From: Opisthorchis felineus
Lineage: Eukaryota; Platyhelminthes; Trematoda; Opisthorchiida; Opisthorchiidae
Assembly (NCBI GenBank): GCA_004794785.1
Contig: SJOL01006425.1
Location: 218,782 to 282,781 of the forward strand
DNA: 64,000 nt
Direction of reading: 5' to 3'
The notes under the pieces are model-generated. The model saw nothing but the letters and a program-made list of their open reading frames with translations, was not told where the DNA came from and did no database searches. Positions 1 to 10,650 of the stretch are shown here, in pieces; the stretch's first letter is position 1, and the number at the start of each line of letters is the position of its first letter. The translations under genes were made by a program, and so were the position numbers.

Positions 1-80
1 CCAAAGCCGGCGAACAGATCAACTGCCACCTGATTAATGACCTGTAAATGCCCCTGAGCTACCAATATTCCAATTCCCAA
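1..80 (+). repeat. Dispersed repeat E, partial copy
   Basis: The core pattern 'GGCGAACAGATCAACTGCCA' followed by 'CTGAGCTACCAATAT' recurs at 23160-23235 and in related form at 28215-28310 (minus), 35660-35700, 44250-44290 and 60605-60690 (minus). The left end is cut by the window. Fuller copies include a 'GATGAAACGTTTGCAA' block. I infer a PLE-associated or other mobile-element fragment; no coding content is visible. Confidence 0.5.
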
Positions 81-559
81 CCGTATCAGCGATAGCCAAG
101 TGGTCAGCCACCCGCGGTGCCTAATATGGTCACCCTGTAAGTGTGCTGCACACTGGTAACCGTTGTTTTATGTTCTGATTCGCTCTTCGTGAGGGTAGGT
201 ACGAGGGCTTGTACTCTGCGGGCACTCTTGTCGGCACCTATTATGCGGTCGTTCCCCATGAAGGGTGACTGATACGGGTTGACTATCACATGGTCTTTGT
301 AACAGAAACTTTGTCAGTCATTTGTGTGACCCCACCCCTCTTCAACTTCGAGTAGCTGTTTTTTTCCTACGGAATTTTCACCCACTGCAATCTTGCTTCC
401 GCAGAAATCCCGCCCAGCACAAATGGAATGGAGACATGTTCCGGTTGTGCAGGCTACTGGTTCACCCCGAAATGGCAGTATAATTTGTCATTACTCTTCC
501 AATCGTTTCTCGTGCAAAAACGGCTGATGTCAAATGGATCACCAATCAGTCACATCACT

Positions 560-700
560 CAAGTGTGAAAATATTCACCAGTTCAGGCGTAATAATTCAG
601 ATGCTTTGGTGGAATGATAGTCACAAACTCGCTTCGCATGCCTGGTGTCCGGAGTTCAAACCCCGGTACAGTCAAGGATGTGGACTGCTGATGTGGATGA
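560..700 (+). repeat. SINE-like family C copy
   Basis: The stretch contains a tRNA-like B-box region ('GAGTTCAAACCCCGGTA') preceded by a degraded A-box half. It matches copies at 5555-5650, 10641-10870 (minus), 37630-37830 (minus) and 37905-38080. The flanking phrase 'TCTACAAATCCCGCAA' at about 727-742 also recurs beside the copy at 38080-38165, so the SINE-like core sits inside a larger repeat. Non-coding. Confidence 0.55.
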
Positions 701-979
701 ATGATGTGGAATGATGTGGATGCGAATTCTACAAATCCCGCAAATATGTACAACTGCAAAAGTTCTCGAAGGACGCTCTTTTTGGTTCTCAAGGTGACAC
801 GGAAGTTACCTCTCTGTGGGGGGGGGGTGTACCCTGATGGCGTTGCTTATGCTCGCGTTCCATTACCCTTCCAGGTGAGGCAAACTACAAATGGAAGCAG
901 AGTTTCAAAGCAGTATGTAGAGCTGATGTACAAAGCACGCCAGCCGGTCAGATCAATAATCTGTTCGAAAGAATAGGAT

Positions 980-2040
980 ACCTCCGTTTCAGAGAGGTTT
1001 GGTGAACAGTCAGTGGATTTATTACTGGGCAGCATTTCGCTTTTGATGCGTAAGCCTAGTCGTTCCAAGTGAATAAGCTGTCAGTTTGACCAATTTTTAA
1101 GGCACAGAGAAGGAAAGAGTCAATCTATGAAGTCTATTTCAACTAGCCGATTTAATCATTGTTGAATGTTAGTCAGAAGTTACTGTGATTAGTGTGGATG
1201 ACTGACACTTATGTATGACAGAGGGGTCAGGGGAAAATTATCACCAAACTGGATAGGCTTTTAAAACTTGCCCTTTCTAATTAAGTCACCGTAGTGAAAT
1301 ATTGCTCTTGGGTTTCATTCACCAATTTTGCTGGTTTGTGTGAGTTAGAAAGGGACAGAACAAGGGTACTGAGACCGGGGAGATTAAGTTAATTTCACTC
1401 TGCTTAAGCTCTGTAGTTTAGACCCAGACCATTTCACCGATAACCACATGCCCCAAGGTGTCAAGTCAGAAGATCTAATACCGCTGTTCATGCGTTTGCC
1501 ATTTCTACGCCCTATAGTTTGTTCACGCTGAAGTACTTGGCGATTTCCATCGCCTCCAACTCCCGTCGCTTTGGTTGTTAATCCTTGTATGAAAAGTTCC
1601 ACATTTCCAAGCCTGTTCTGTGACCAGTGTCCAGTGCATGCCCCGCTATTGTCGAGTCTCTAACTATCGCTTGATGTTCATCTACGTTTCATGATCGTAT
1701 GTACGCTTATACTAGCCGATTCCGTATGTAATTCCATGGCTGTTTGACCTTCTTGCAGTCGTTACATTTTATTTTGTATACACAGCCCGTAGTCCTGTCA
1801 GCCGCAAGGCGACCCTTCAGCTGCACCAAAACTGAGCGTAAAGTTCTCCCCTTCTGGAATGTTACACTAATGTTAGCCGTATTCACCATCCTTCTAATGA
1901 TTTCAGACGTCCCTGTTTTGTATGCGATTACTGCTGTTCTGACCCACTCTTTGTTGGGTCTTGGTGTCTCACTTTCTGTCTCACTTCGTGCCACTGTTCG
2001 GTCAACCGCACCACTAAACATTGCTGAAGCCTAAAAACAT
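980..2040 (-). mobile_element. Penelope-like element fragment with GIY-YIG endonuclease
   Basis: Minus-strand translation of 1707-2021 gives the end of a Penelope-type reverse transcriptase running into a GIY-YIG nuclease: a 'RTLRSVLVQLK' linker, then 'CVYKIKCNDC'. The expected following 'VYIGQT' is lost to a frameshift. Further along (about 1384-1680) broken frames retain 'HALDTGHR' and 'RRELEAMEIAKYF', as in the C-terminal part of these nucleases. At 1007-1055 lies a 3'-UTR-like block (read on minus: 'AAAAGCGAAATGCTGCCCA') that also occurs at 24960-25030 and 56300-56360. Parts are in 5'-to-3' order on the minus strand. The N-terminal RT is missing and the coding part is broken, so it is inactive. 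Confidence 0.75.
1707..2021 (-). pseudogene. PLE reverse transcriptase C-terminus / GIY-YIG domain, broken
   Basis: A 104-codon open stretch. Residues about 28-60 ('VRTAVIAYKTGTSEIIRRM' and following) resemble the PLE thumb/linker, where a short hydrophobic segment leads to 'TLRSVL'. Residues about 80-92 are the first half of the GIY-YIG fold with the paired cysteines. The catalytic YIG half is replaced by unrelated residues, which points to a frameshift. The second copy at 24190-24500 keeps the YIG half. The element is a retroelement enzyme, not a host gene. Confidence 0.7.
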
Positions 2041-2185
2041 CATAAACGAGAGATTCGGCCGGGTTCCAGGTTAGTCTTCTGTCAAAAACAAATTGGTATG
2101 CAAATGAGTGTATTTCGATCATTGCTGAAGCTATATTATCGTCTACTGCCCTCGGATGGACTGAGGAGCAATTCAAGACTGCAAC
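2041..2185 (+). repeat. Hairpin repeat D, partial copy with octamer
   Basis: Contains 'AAACGAGAGATTC' followed by 'AAATTGGTATGCAAATGAGT'. The same string or its complement occurs at 5245-5395, 14630-14700, 25095-25310 and 48960-49070. An exact ATGCAAAT octamer lies at 2098-2105. It adjoins the PLE fragment, so D may be a terminal or internal segment of that element. Confidence 0.55.
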
Positions 2186-3020
2186 AGTTCCCGTGGCAAA
2201 AAGAAATTTTTATACCCCCCCCCCACTTTTTTGTGTCATGCGGTTTAGGAAGAACAGTGGGCCTGACGTGGCCTCTAGCTCCAAGCTGAATTTACTATGA
2301 GGATGTAAAGCACTAAGATACTGGTGGAATTCGTTAACTCTTTCAGTCACGATCATAACTAACGTGCCGTCTACATAAAGCCGAAAACTTTCAGTGAATA
2401 CCTTAATTCGACGGAAGCATTCTATTCAAGATTCTCCATACATCCTTTTAGGATGTATTGTGAACATGTATGAAATCTGTCGATCAACTCCAATTTAACT
2501 GTCCGTATGCCGCGATGCCGCACATGTTGGAACTGCGTGATGTATTATGAATTTAGTAGCGTGGGGAACAGCAACACGGATCCTTTTCCTCACAAATCTG
2601 AATTCGTGTTTCGAAACACATAGTGCATTGACATGCGGTGTCCGTCAATGATTACAAGGTGTTCCTATTGTCACCCCTCACTCAGATGGTGATTAATAAA
2701 TTGCTTAGTTAAGACAAGCGTGACCCGAATCAGAGCTGAAATTAGCTTGTTAATAGATGCTCGTCCGTTATCATACCTCTTCATGTTCGACCATCTCGAG
2801 ATACCATCAGGCGTGACCACCCGTATGCATAATCGGTCCCCTTGACCTCTTAGCGTGCGGGCTAGATAGATTCTTGGTGTGAATCAATGAGGCAGTTAAC
2901 TCCACCTGCTGGGCAGTGACTAATTGTTTTGCTCAGCACAAAACGGAGTTCAGTCTGGAGCATTTAAATACCAATCCAAAGACAGAGCACACGGCAAGGT
3001 CAAATCATTTTTAACCCTAA
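2186..3020. other. Unassigned upstream flank; possible promoter/5' UTR of the CH-domain gene
   Basis: No recognisable gene or repeat apart from a C10 run at 2215-2224. An AT-rich 'CATTTAAATACC' near 2960-2971 lies about 120 bases before the proposed start codon and could be TATA-like. This is weak evidence. Several AG dinucleotides at 3040-3070 could be trans- or cis-splice acceptors for exon 1. Confidence 0.2.
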
Positions 3021-3089
3021 ACGTCCAACACTGAGCCTAACAAGCTCAGATTTAGTAAAACAGTTCAGAATTGTCGAAAAGTGACAAGA

Positions 3090-3576
3090 ATGGAAGGCTC
3101 CGTGTGCCACAATCCTAAGTCCTCTAAAAAAACTCGAAAGAGACGGAATAATAGACGACGTAGTGCTGTTGCGAGAAGAAACACTATACCGGTTGTGTCA
3201 GAGGAGAATTTTATGGCTCCAGACGAAAAAATGGACACACTGATTGCATGTTCCTCATCACAATCTGTTGAGAACACACCTGCTACAATTCGACGACTCA
3301 ATGGTTTTCACAATGAGATTGGACCAAGAGGTTTCAAGATAAACACTTCTAAGGCTTCCAACTATGCAGACGGAACTTTCGCGGAGCGTCTGATGCGCCC
3401 TAACAGAGATCATTGGAATTCAGCTCGATACAAACATTCGTTTGCACAGTCAATGCAGAATCTTTCCAAAGCAAAGAACGAAGAAACCTTTGGACCACGA
3501 ACCCACAGTGTTGTCACTGCATCAGACAGTAAAAGCCTTAAGGAAAATCTGGCTACTGTGATCTCATTCATCAAAG
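3090..3576 (+). CDS. Probable first coding exon of a nesprin/Msp300-like gene
   Basis: Open from 3021 and starting at the ATG at 3090, this encodes 162 residues plus one base. Residues 10-30 are extremely basic ('KSSKKTRKRRNNRRR'), like a nuclear or nucleolar localisation signal. The rest is Ser/Asn/Lys-rich and probably disordered, ending '...LATVISFIK'. The exon stops at a strong donor (AAAG/GTAAGT, GT at 3577) in phase 1, leaving a single G. The first CH exon at 53134 begins with AC, so the join makes GAC (Asp). That reads 'FIK-DEQQRVQKKTF', with the acidic start usual for the first helix of CH1 in this family. I chose ATG 3090 because the in-frame GTG at 3081 is unlikely in an animal. The 5' end may be an acceptor at 3040-3070. 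Direct joining across 49.6 kb is inferred. Confidence 0.6.
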
Positions 3577-3629
3577 GTAAGTCATCCAGATGATGTACAC
3601 CTTAAGTTTGGTGTGACATACGAATAGGT

Positions 3630-3980
3630 TTAACATCCAAAAAGCCAACTAACCAATAGTTCAAATAAATCCTCATGGTTTTCAGGTGTATTCAGCTCCT
3701 GTCCAAAATTTACAAGAAATTGAAGGGGGTTAACTTCTCCAGTTTTACAAGGGTTACGGACTAAGTCAGAGAACATTCTAGAGTATAACCTTGAAAAAAA
3801 AATTATAGCATCAATGCCTTCATTGAAGTGCGTGCTTTGGAGGCTGCTTGTAAAGTGGTATAGGCTCCCCAAACATTCTGGCATACAAATAGAATGTCCG
3901 GTAGAAGCGCAATAAAACGACATTGGAATGTGTTCAAACAAAATTCCCGCTGAGCCTGAAACTGTAGAAACTAAAATCAT
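3630..3980 (-). CDS. Unrecognised 116-codon ORF antisense to the start of intron 1
   Basis: Starts at a true ATG (3980-3978) and stops just downstream of the exon 1 donor on the opposite strand. Composition is protein-like. The C-terminal half ('KTGEVNPLQFL' ... 'ENHEDLFELLVSWL') faintly recalls the region before and around the QQDAHE motif of ubiquitin-specific proteases. The catalytic Cys box is not visible and the match is weak. It may be chance, a retrocopy fragment or an exon of an antisense gene. Confidence 0.2.
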   Translation of the reverse strand: MILVSTVSGSAGILFEHIPMSFYCASTGHSICMPECLGSLYHFTSSLQSTHFNEGIDAIIFFSRLYSRMFSDLVRNPCKTGEVNPLQFLVNFGQELNTPENHEDLFELLVSWLFGC

Positions 3981-5100
3981 TTCCTCAAGTTGTTCACCTA
4001 ATAGAATAAATGGACGGAAATGGGTCAGTTTTTAAAAGGTTTTTCAGAAACTTGATTAAGAAGACGGTGGGAATACTGGATACAAATGCTTACAAAAGGT
4101 TTCGTCACTCAAGGATGCTGAGAAAATCTCAAGCCAAATTGACTGACTGGTTGTGCACTGCAAATCAATATTCCGTAGTGGTTTTATTCTGAACATGCAC
4201 CTACGAAATGTTTGCCTCTGGTGCAACTACTGAGTTTAGTTTGGTTATACTGTCCTTACCGGATCAACTTCTACTGAGCGTCGAATTAGGGATAACGATG
4301 AATGAACTGGCTTTTGATTAGGTTTACTTTCCATGGTTGGATCAACGTCAGTCTTGATCACAAACCGTCTCCTCTAATCTGAATCCAGCCGTGTGAACCG
4401 AGACTGAGTTTACGCCTAAAGATAGCCAAAACCTGGACTATTTGTAGTCCGTACTCTTCGCGGCAGTCATCACCGTTTGCCCCTTGGCACGCATAAAGTG
4501 CAATAGGTGCCTCGAGTTTGAGTTATCCTCTGTCCTGTCGTTGGCATGACTAATGACTGAGTTTTTTTAGAAAATGCAGTTAAACTTTCTTCTCTGTCAC
4601 TGCCATACCCCTAATACTGTACTGTCCACCTAGTCAAAAGTAGATTTTCTTACCGAGTATCACACGCTGCAATAGAATATTGTCTTTCTCCAGTAATATG
4701 TCCCTTAATTTCTTCATCGACATCTTGATAAGTCGATATTAGCAGAACCTATTCAGATCTTCTCGACACAATTCTTCACGACTTTTCTCACCCTCTGTAT
4801 GCTGGAATAGGAAACTGCCTTCCCGAGAGCCCGTTAAGGAGCATTGGGGTACTTTTGCACATCAGAACGCCTGTCTGTAAAAATTCCATATTCTCATATT
4901 TGGCCCGACACAAGACTTTCTCTTTGTCGTTTAGGTGTGCAGTTTTTTTAGGTGCCGTCTGTATGAACCATTCAATTCTTCACTAACTTATGAACGTGGA
5001 AGCTTTTTGAAAACACTTGGAAGAACTTGTACCCACTTACAATCCCATTAAAATGCTTATTTGGAGGTTCGTCAGTGATGACGAATGAAGAAAGCATCTT
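3981..5100. other. No recognised feature
   Basis: Intronic sequence with only short ORFs on either strand. I see no repeat family shared with the rest of the window until about 5105. Confidence 0.5.
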
Positions 5101-5104
5101 TGTA

Positions 5105-5400
5105 TGGAGGAAACTACTCACAAGATTGCTGGAAACTCTTCGACAGTCAACGACCGATTTCGCCCTTTCACTTCAGGCTCATCAGGTAGGCGCAGTCCCC
5201 GGGTTTCCATCAACCTTATGTTCCACTTGAACCCGAATTGAACAGATTTCGACAAATCCACTCATTTGTATATCGATTTGGTTTTGACGGGAGAATCATC
5301 TGAATGTGAAGAATATCACAAACGAGGGATTTATTTGAGACTCCCATGAAAACCAAATTGGTATGCAAATGAGTGTATTCGTCGAAAAAAGCATCTTCTC
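5105..5400 (+). repeat. Hairpin repeat D, nearly complete copy
   Basis: Starts with 'CTCACAAGATTGCTGGAAAC' and the 'GGTAGGCGCAGTCCCCGG' block. Two inverted arms follow: 'CACTCATTTGTATATCGAT' (5260-5278) and 'GGTATGCAAATGAGTG' (5360-5375). The arms could form a stem around a ~60-base loop. Complementary-orientation copies occur at 25225-25440 and 48955-49230. Octamer ATGCAAAT lies at 5363-5370. Confidence 0.6.
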
Positions 5401-5554
5401 TTGTCTTCCTTGTCGTTTCCTTTGAAACATACGGCTTTTGAAAATGACATCAGCCACGCATCTGCCACCCATTCTGAACCCGTGTACAGTAGATACCTCA
5501 CGACATTAACTCTCCTGTATTGACCCTTCAGCATGAACACGTTTGCCTGTTCAG

Positions 5555-5650
5555 ACATGACAATTCAGGTGTTTGTGGAATAGTGCTAACACGCTCGTCT
5601 CGTATGGCAGATAATCTGAGTTCCAACCCCGGCGCGGTGACAAAGAGACT
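5555..5650 (+). repeat. SINE-like family C, partial
   Basis: 'TAACACGCTCGTCTCGTATG' followed by 'GAGTTCCAACCCCGG' matches the head and B-box of the family C copy at 37925-37995. Confidence 0.5.
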
Positions 5651-5889
5651 GGACCTTACCGTGGTGTGATGGTATGTGTACCTCCGCAACCCACTGAGCT
5701 ATACTGGGAATGACCTGCAAGACTCACGGAGTCTCTCTTACCAGGTTGGTCAATGGTTAGAGGTCTGACGAACACAGTCTGCTGGTTCTCCAGGTTATGG
5801 GTTGTAAAATGTGTGGCGCCTCGTTCTGTAAAAATTGAAACGCACCTGCATTTCCCGCCAAACCCCGTTGCCTTGCGGTCAGGCTTTTG

Positions 5890-5990
5890 AGCCAAAGGCT
5901 TTGGTTGAGGACCCTAATCGTCCTCCTGTCTAGGTGTGGGCGCCCTGGCAGTATCCTCGTCCAAGGAAAACCATGAATTGCATACATACA
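5890..5990 (+). repeat. SINE-like family B, fragment
   Basis: 'CCTGTCTAGGTGTGGG' and 'CCTGGCAGTATCC' match the body of family B copies at 25918-25955 and 61405-61440. The tRNA-like head is not intact here. Confidence 0.4.
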
Positions 5991-6298
5991 AAAAAACTCA
6001 TGCCACATCGACCATCGCGTGGTGCCATCAGCCGGGTCACCTTACCTGCTGCGTACAGCAGGGCGGGTAAGCGAAAACATGCTACTGCTGAGGCCTAGCT
6101 TTCTCTTTCAGGTACTTTTTCTTCCCCTCCCCGCACCCCATTACTAACTCTCTCGTTGTAGGTCCAGCAGTTAGGACTGGTGACTCTGCTCGTTCTTCAT
6201 CGGTTTTGCAAGCAACAGCTGCGCGTCATCCGGCGCCAACATCCTGAGGCATCTCGAAATCAATATTCAAGCCTCGACGCCCACTCTATCCGGCCACC

Positions 6299-7050
6299 TT
6301 CAATGTACGCACTCTGAAGCAAGCAGGACAACAAGCTGCTCTTGTTCTCAAACTGGACTCACTTGGCATTGATGTATGCTGTGTCTCAGAAACAAGAATT
6401 CAGGATGCAAGCACTGTGGTTAAGCTAACCGTCCCATCACTCTCCTCTCGCTTCCAGCTGCGTACCTCTGGCGATCCAGAGGGCTTTGCGGACGTTGTCG
6501 TCCTAAGTGATCGGGAACAAGCATCCTTGCTTGACTGGATAACCGTTGACATTCGCCTCTGGGCGGTTCGTGTGGCAACGTCTGTGAAGGAGTCTCACAA
6601 GCGGAAAGTTGACCGTTGTTTGTTTGTCGTGTCTCCTTACGCTCCGACCGACTGTAGCTCTGACACCATCAAGGACAAGTTTTATGACACCCTGAGTGCC
6701 TTGTTGCGGCGAGCTAAAAGTTCAGACATCGTAGTGCTTGTCGGAGATCAGAATGCCCAAGTGGACAGGCCTAGCTCATCTGAGACTTAATGAGGTGGTC
6801 GACATGGATTGGACTCGATACGTACGGTGAACGATTGCTTCAGCTGTGTGCTGACCGTAGGCTGTTTTTATGCAGTATTGACTTCCGAAATAACCGAAGT
6901 CGTCTGGCCACATGGTGTCCTCCAACAGCGTGCCAGCTACTAACCTAAGTTGATCACATCGCTATCAGTTACCGATGGCGCCGATCAATAACTGACTACC
7001 GTTCGTTTTGAAACGCATGTATAGATTTCGACCACCCGCTCGTCCAGAGT
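6299..7050 (+). pseudogene. RTE endonuclease (APE-like) domain, broken
   Basis: Translation from about 6299 gives 'FNVRTLKQAGQQAALVLKL', then 'DVCCVSETRIQD' (SETR metal-site motif), 'CLFVVSPYAPTD' and 'VVLVGDQNAQV' (GDxNAQ motif, normally GDFNAQ). A TAA at 6788 ends the first frame. Later pieces ('IDHIAISYRW' at about 6950 and 'FDHPLVQ' near 7030) continue in shifted frames. In RTE elements this domain nicks target DNA to prime reverse transcription. With these breaks it is not functional. Confidence 0.8.
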
Positions 7051-7379
7051 TGCTTCTCCTTTCGTCTTCCCGGGCCGCGTACGGTGCGGAAAAATCGCTT
7101 GGTAACTGAAGGACTGACAGATCCAGATGTTAGACGAATTTAGCAGAAATCTCTTCTGGAGTCCCTTCCAACTGCGCCACCATCAGATGTGAATACATGC
7201 TGAGACGATATTGCCACCTCTTTGCACAGTGCTGGGAGTTTTGCCTGTGTGACGGCGCCACCAGACCCACTCAAGCACTGGATATCAGACCGGACAGTGG
7301 CACTGCTTAAATCTCGGAGAAATATCCCCTCAAGTCACTAACATAACTTGGCCGACGAATAATCAGATTTCAAGTATAA

Positions 7380-9093
7380 ATGAGTATGCGAGCCGACCGT
7401 GAAGTCTGGTGGACACAGAAAGCCAAGGAAATGGAAGAAGCCCAGAAAGCCGATAATGTCCGAAGATTATTTCAATTGATCCGTGCGACCAGTGTCCGGA
7501 AACCACCTGTGATTGAAACAAACAAGGATCAGAATGGGGCGACCACCTTGAATAGAGTAGAAAACCTCGACCGTTGGGCCCCATAGTTCAAAACAACAGT
7601 TATCGTAGCCAACTACTGCCATTCATCTGGAGCATGCAGTTGACGCAGAACCCTGGACCGTGAACGTGGAACCCCCTACGGCCTAGGAGATTAATTACTG
7701 GATATATTCTCTCAAGCACCACCAAGCTCCTGGTCCGGGTGACCTCCAACCTGCATTGTTCAGAGATGGGGGTAAAGTCTTCAGTCAGCGCTTGTTTGAT
7801 CTGTTTCCTCGCATTTGGAAAAAGGTGGATGTCTCAGACAACTGAGGGAGTCGATGATGGGGCCCATTTTCAAAATGAACTCGCAGTGAGTGCGGTAACC
7901 ACTGGGGATCTGCTTGATCCCGGTCGTAACGAGACTCTTGGCGTCACTTGGGATTCGTCGTCTTATGGTGGCTCGTGAAACACCGAATCGAGAGCAGCAA
8001 GCGGGAAGCCGGTCAGGCGCGCCTTGCGTTGACCAAATCTTCACACACCGTCAGGTGCTAGAACAACGTCATACGTACAAATTACCCACTATGTTAGTAA
8101 TTCTGGATGTCCAAGACGCATTCTACTCCGCTGACCGGTCTCTTATCCTCAAAGCGCTTGCCAATCAAAGAATGTCCCAGAAGTTTGTGAACCTAATAAG
8201 TTCTCTGTATTCTCAGACTTCCGGGTGTGGGAGTAGACGGAGAACTCTCCAAATGCTTCCGCACACAAAGCTGTGTCCGTCAAGGGCACCCACTCTATCA
8301 TTTCCTATTTAATTTCGTGATCGATGGGATAATGAGGCGAACCCTGGAAGGTCTTCAAAGCCTCCGTGTTCAAATAGCCTCTGACGAAAATCTTGATCTG
8401 GAATATGCAGACCACATCGTTCCCGTCTTCGAAGAGGAGAAGAAGGTACAGGTGTTTTTGGATGAACTCACCAAAGTCATCCCGTCCTTTTGTATTCACT
8501 TTGCACCCACAAAGTGTATGGTCATGCTCGTGGACATGCAGTCACTGAACATGCCACTTATAATCCACGGAGAAGCACTCGCATTTGTGGAGCATTTTAC
8601 ATATCTTGGAAGTTGTGTTAGTTCTGATGTTACTATGACAGTTGAGGTCAATGCACGAATCTGCAAGAGTCGGGTCGGGTCGGGTCGCGTTTTCTGTTGA
8701 TGAATCCGTAACGATGCAAGTATAAAGGAAGTGTTCGGTTTTGCAACGGGGTCTTCAATCGAAGATTGTGTCTAGCGTTGGTTTGGCCATTTACTGCATA
8801 TGTCGAGCCATTAGTTTCCGAAGAGCGTGCTGTTTACCATGCCCAATCCACAGTGACAAAAGCAGAGAAGTGGCCAAACCTTGACCTGGAAGAGAGGTAT
8901 GAGAGAGATTATGAAACGTTTGGGTACCGTTGGTTCGACTGGTCTTCCAGGATGGGGACCGCGTGATCCCCACTGCGCCTGGTTGGAGACGCTGCAAGGG
9001 GTGGCAGCTGATCGATGTCAGTGGCTGTATTGTTTTCAGTCTCTATCCAGATTGCCTGAATGGGTGTCTGGAAGTGTGGGCACCTGGGAATGA
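7380..9093 (+). pseudogene. RTE reverse transcriptase and C-terminal region, broken
   Basis: Pieces in order: a basic linker ('[19 protein letters not shown]', 7400), 'HHQAPGP'-type motif 1 (about 7715), 'REQQAGSRSGAPCVDQIFT' (normally QQAGFRPGRGC, about 7985), 'VILDVQDAFYSADR' (RT motif A, about 8098), then a frameshift near 8226. 'SCVRQGHPL' (RT motif B) and 'LEYADHIVP' (the YADD box changed to YADH, about 8400) follow. The C-terminal part carries 'LPGWGPRDPHCAWLETL' and ends with TGA at about 9093. Loss of the second catalytic Asp and the frameshifts make it inactive. Confidence 0.85.
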
Positions 9094-9249
9094 TTGTGGG
9101 AGGGGGGAGAGCACGAAATCCCCTCCTCGTCCACTTTTATTCTTTTCTTCACAATGAGGCTTTCAAATAAATCGTGGTTGTACGGCAGCGAAGCATCAGT
9201 GTCGAACACTGATGTCATATTGTCAATGGTGATGATGATGATGACTTTT

Positions 9250-10245
9250 GTGTGTGGACGTACGAGAATAATTGCTTCAGGACATTCGGAGGATTTTTCA
9301 GAAGATTGATGTGAATGTGAATCCAATGAATCGTACAACCACCTACAGTGAACCAATTGCTCTGTTTCCCATGACTACAACTTGGTCTGAAGTGGAAACT
9401 AGGACGAAAACAGAACTGATCGAACGAATCAAGCTTTGCAATTTTTAGTGGTTTTTATTAAGCTTAGCATGTCATTCCTGGTAGATACCATGACGCACTG
9501 CCGGTGAATTTAGCTCGTCGGCGATGGTTTATCACTGCCATCAGTAACTACATCAATGAACCAGTCACACGATTCATACTACGAACAAGAATCTGCACGC
9601 GGCGGTGTCAACTTGGTGCAATGATACGTTTGGTCACTGCTTTAGTTCAGCTGCACCTGTTCAGTTGCCGGAATATCGATCGTTCAGGTTTTTACCTGTT
9701 TTGTAGAACGCCTCAGACAACACTAGATTCCAGTTATTAGGTCAAATGATGCTCGTATTAAAGAATACGTACGAATAGATGTGAGGACAAAAAATGTACG
9801 AACAGCAGCCACGAGGACCATTTAACGTCATTAGTCATGACCTCCCCAGAAGCACAAAAACCGAAATGGGACGATAAGGGAGGACAATATGCAATGGGTT
9901 ACTGCCGGTATACTTTTGGGTGGATGTCACGTTACTATCGTTGCATTATCCAGCTGTTCGTTGACATTCGATGGTTTGGACGACTGCCAGATTCGAAAGG
10001 GCTTGTTGGGACAGAGCTGATTAAACGACCAAGTAGCGACCAAACCCATGATTTAGACAAGTGGGAAATGTCTTCAACCAATCAATTCGTAAATATACAC
10101 GTACTTCTTTGGTTAGTTTAATTTCTATCAAACTGGTCAATGTGATTTATACCCATCTGTCCAAACTATTGAGAAATTAACGGACTAGTATATCGGGTCA
10201 AGTTCGCAGCAAGGACGTTATTCAGCCTTCATTCTTCCAGCCTAT
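9250..10245. other. No recognised feature
   Basis: Downstream of the RTE tail. Only short ORFs (for example 9504-9740, 9837-10121) without recognisable domains. Confidence 0.4.
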
Positions 10246-10248
10246 CTC

Positions 10249-10270
10249 TTTCTCTCTCTCTCTCTCTCTC
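10249..10270. repeat. (CT)n microsatellite
   Basis: An uninterrupted CT dinucleotide tract of about 22 bases preceded by a pyrimidine-rich stretch. Confidence 0.9.
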
Positions 10271-10599
10271 GGACGGTTGCAACTCTTTTTAGACTTTCAA
10301 CACCCGCAAAATCTTCAGATTCCTATAAAGTTTTTCAATTTTAGTCTGAATAAACCTGCAATGCGAGATAACCGTGTTTTTATGCATCTTCCCATAGATT
10401 TGGATTTTACATTCACATCACCTCCTACATCAACACGTTTATGATGCTTCTGATGTGTCCTGGTTTATTCGTTTGGCCACAAAACCAACGATAAGCATAG
10501 TGCGATTCCCTTCCGTTCATTTGTTACAACGTGATGAAAGCACCCCAGTATTCACCCACATAACGGTGAGGACACAGTTTACATGTTGTATGGTGAAGC

Positions 10600-10650
10600 T
10601 ACAGTTGTGGGGTTTTGTGGGATAGATATTTTGTTCACGTTCACACCACT
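10600..10650 (+). repeat. Left copy of a 50-bp direct repeat
   Basis: 'CTACAGTTGTGGGGTTTTG' ... 'GATATTTTGTTCACGTTCAC' is repeated with few changes at 11013-11063. The SINE-like copy C (minus) lies between them. Confidence 0.75.

Larger units (their letters stand above)
6005..9245 (+). mobile_element. RTE-type non-LTR retrotransposon, near full length, defective
   Basis: About 3.2 kb, the usual RTE length. In order: a GC-rich 5' leader (from about 6005), an apurinic endonuclease region (6299-7050), a linker, a reverse transcriptase (about 7700-8700), a C-terminal domain (8770-9093, stop TGA) and a 3' UTR with AATAAA (about 9168). It ends in a short ATGATGATG tail near 9230-9245, typical of RTE 3' ends. 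Several stops and frameshifts interrupt the frame. It lies in sense orientation in intron 1. The last ~1.55 kb is repeated in inverted orientation at 21172-22735. Confidence 0.85.

Noticed and set aside
7781..8044. Minus-strand ORF opposite the RTE (and its mate at 22372-22635)
   Set aside because: Shadow of the sense reverse transcriptase frame. It is identical in both RTE copies only because the DNA is.
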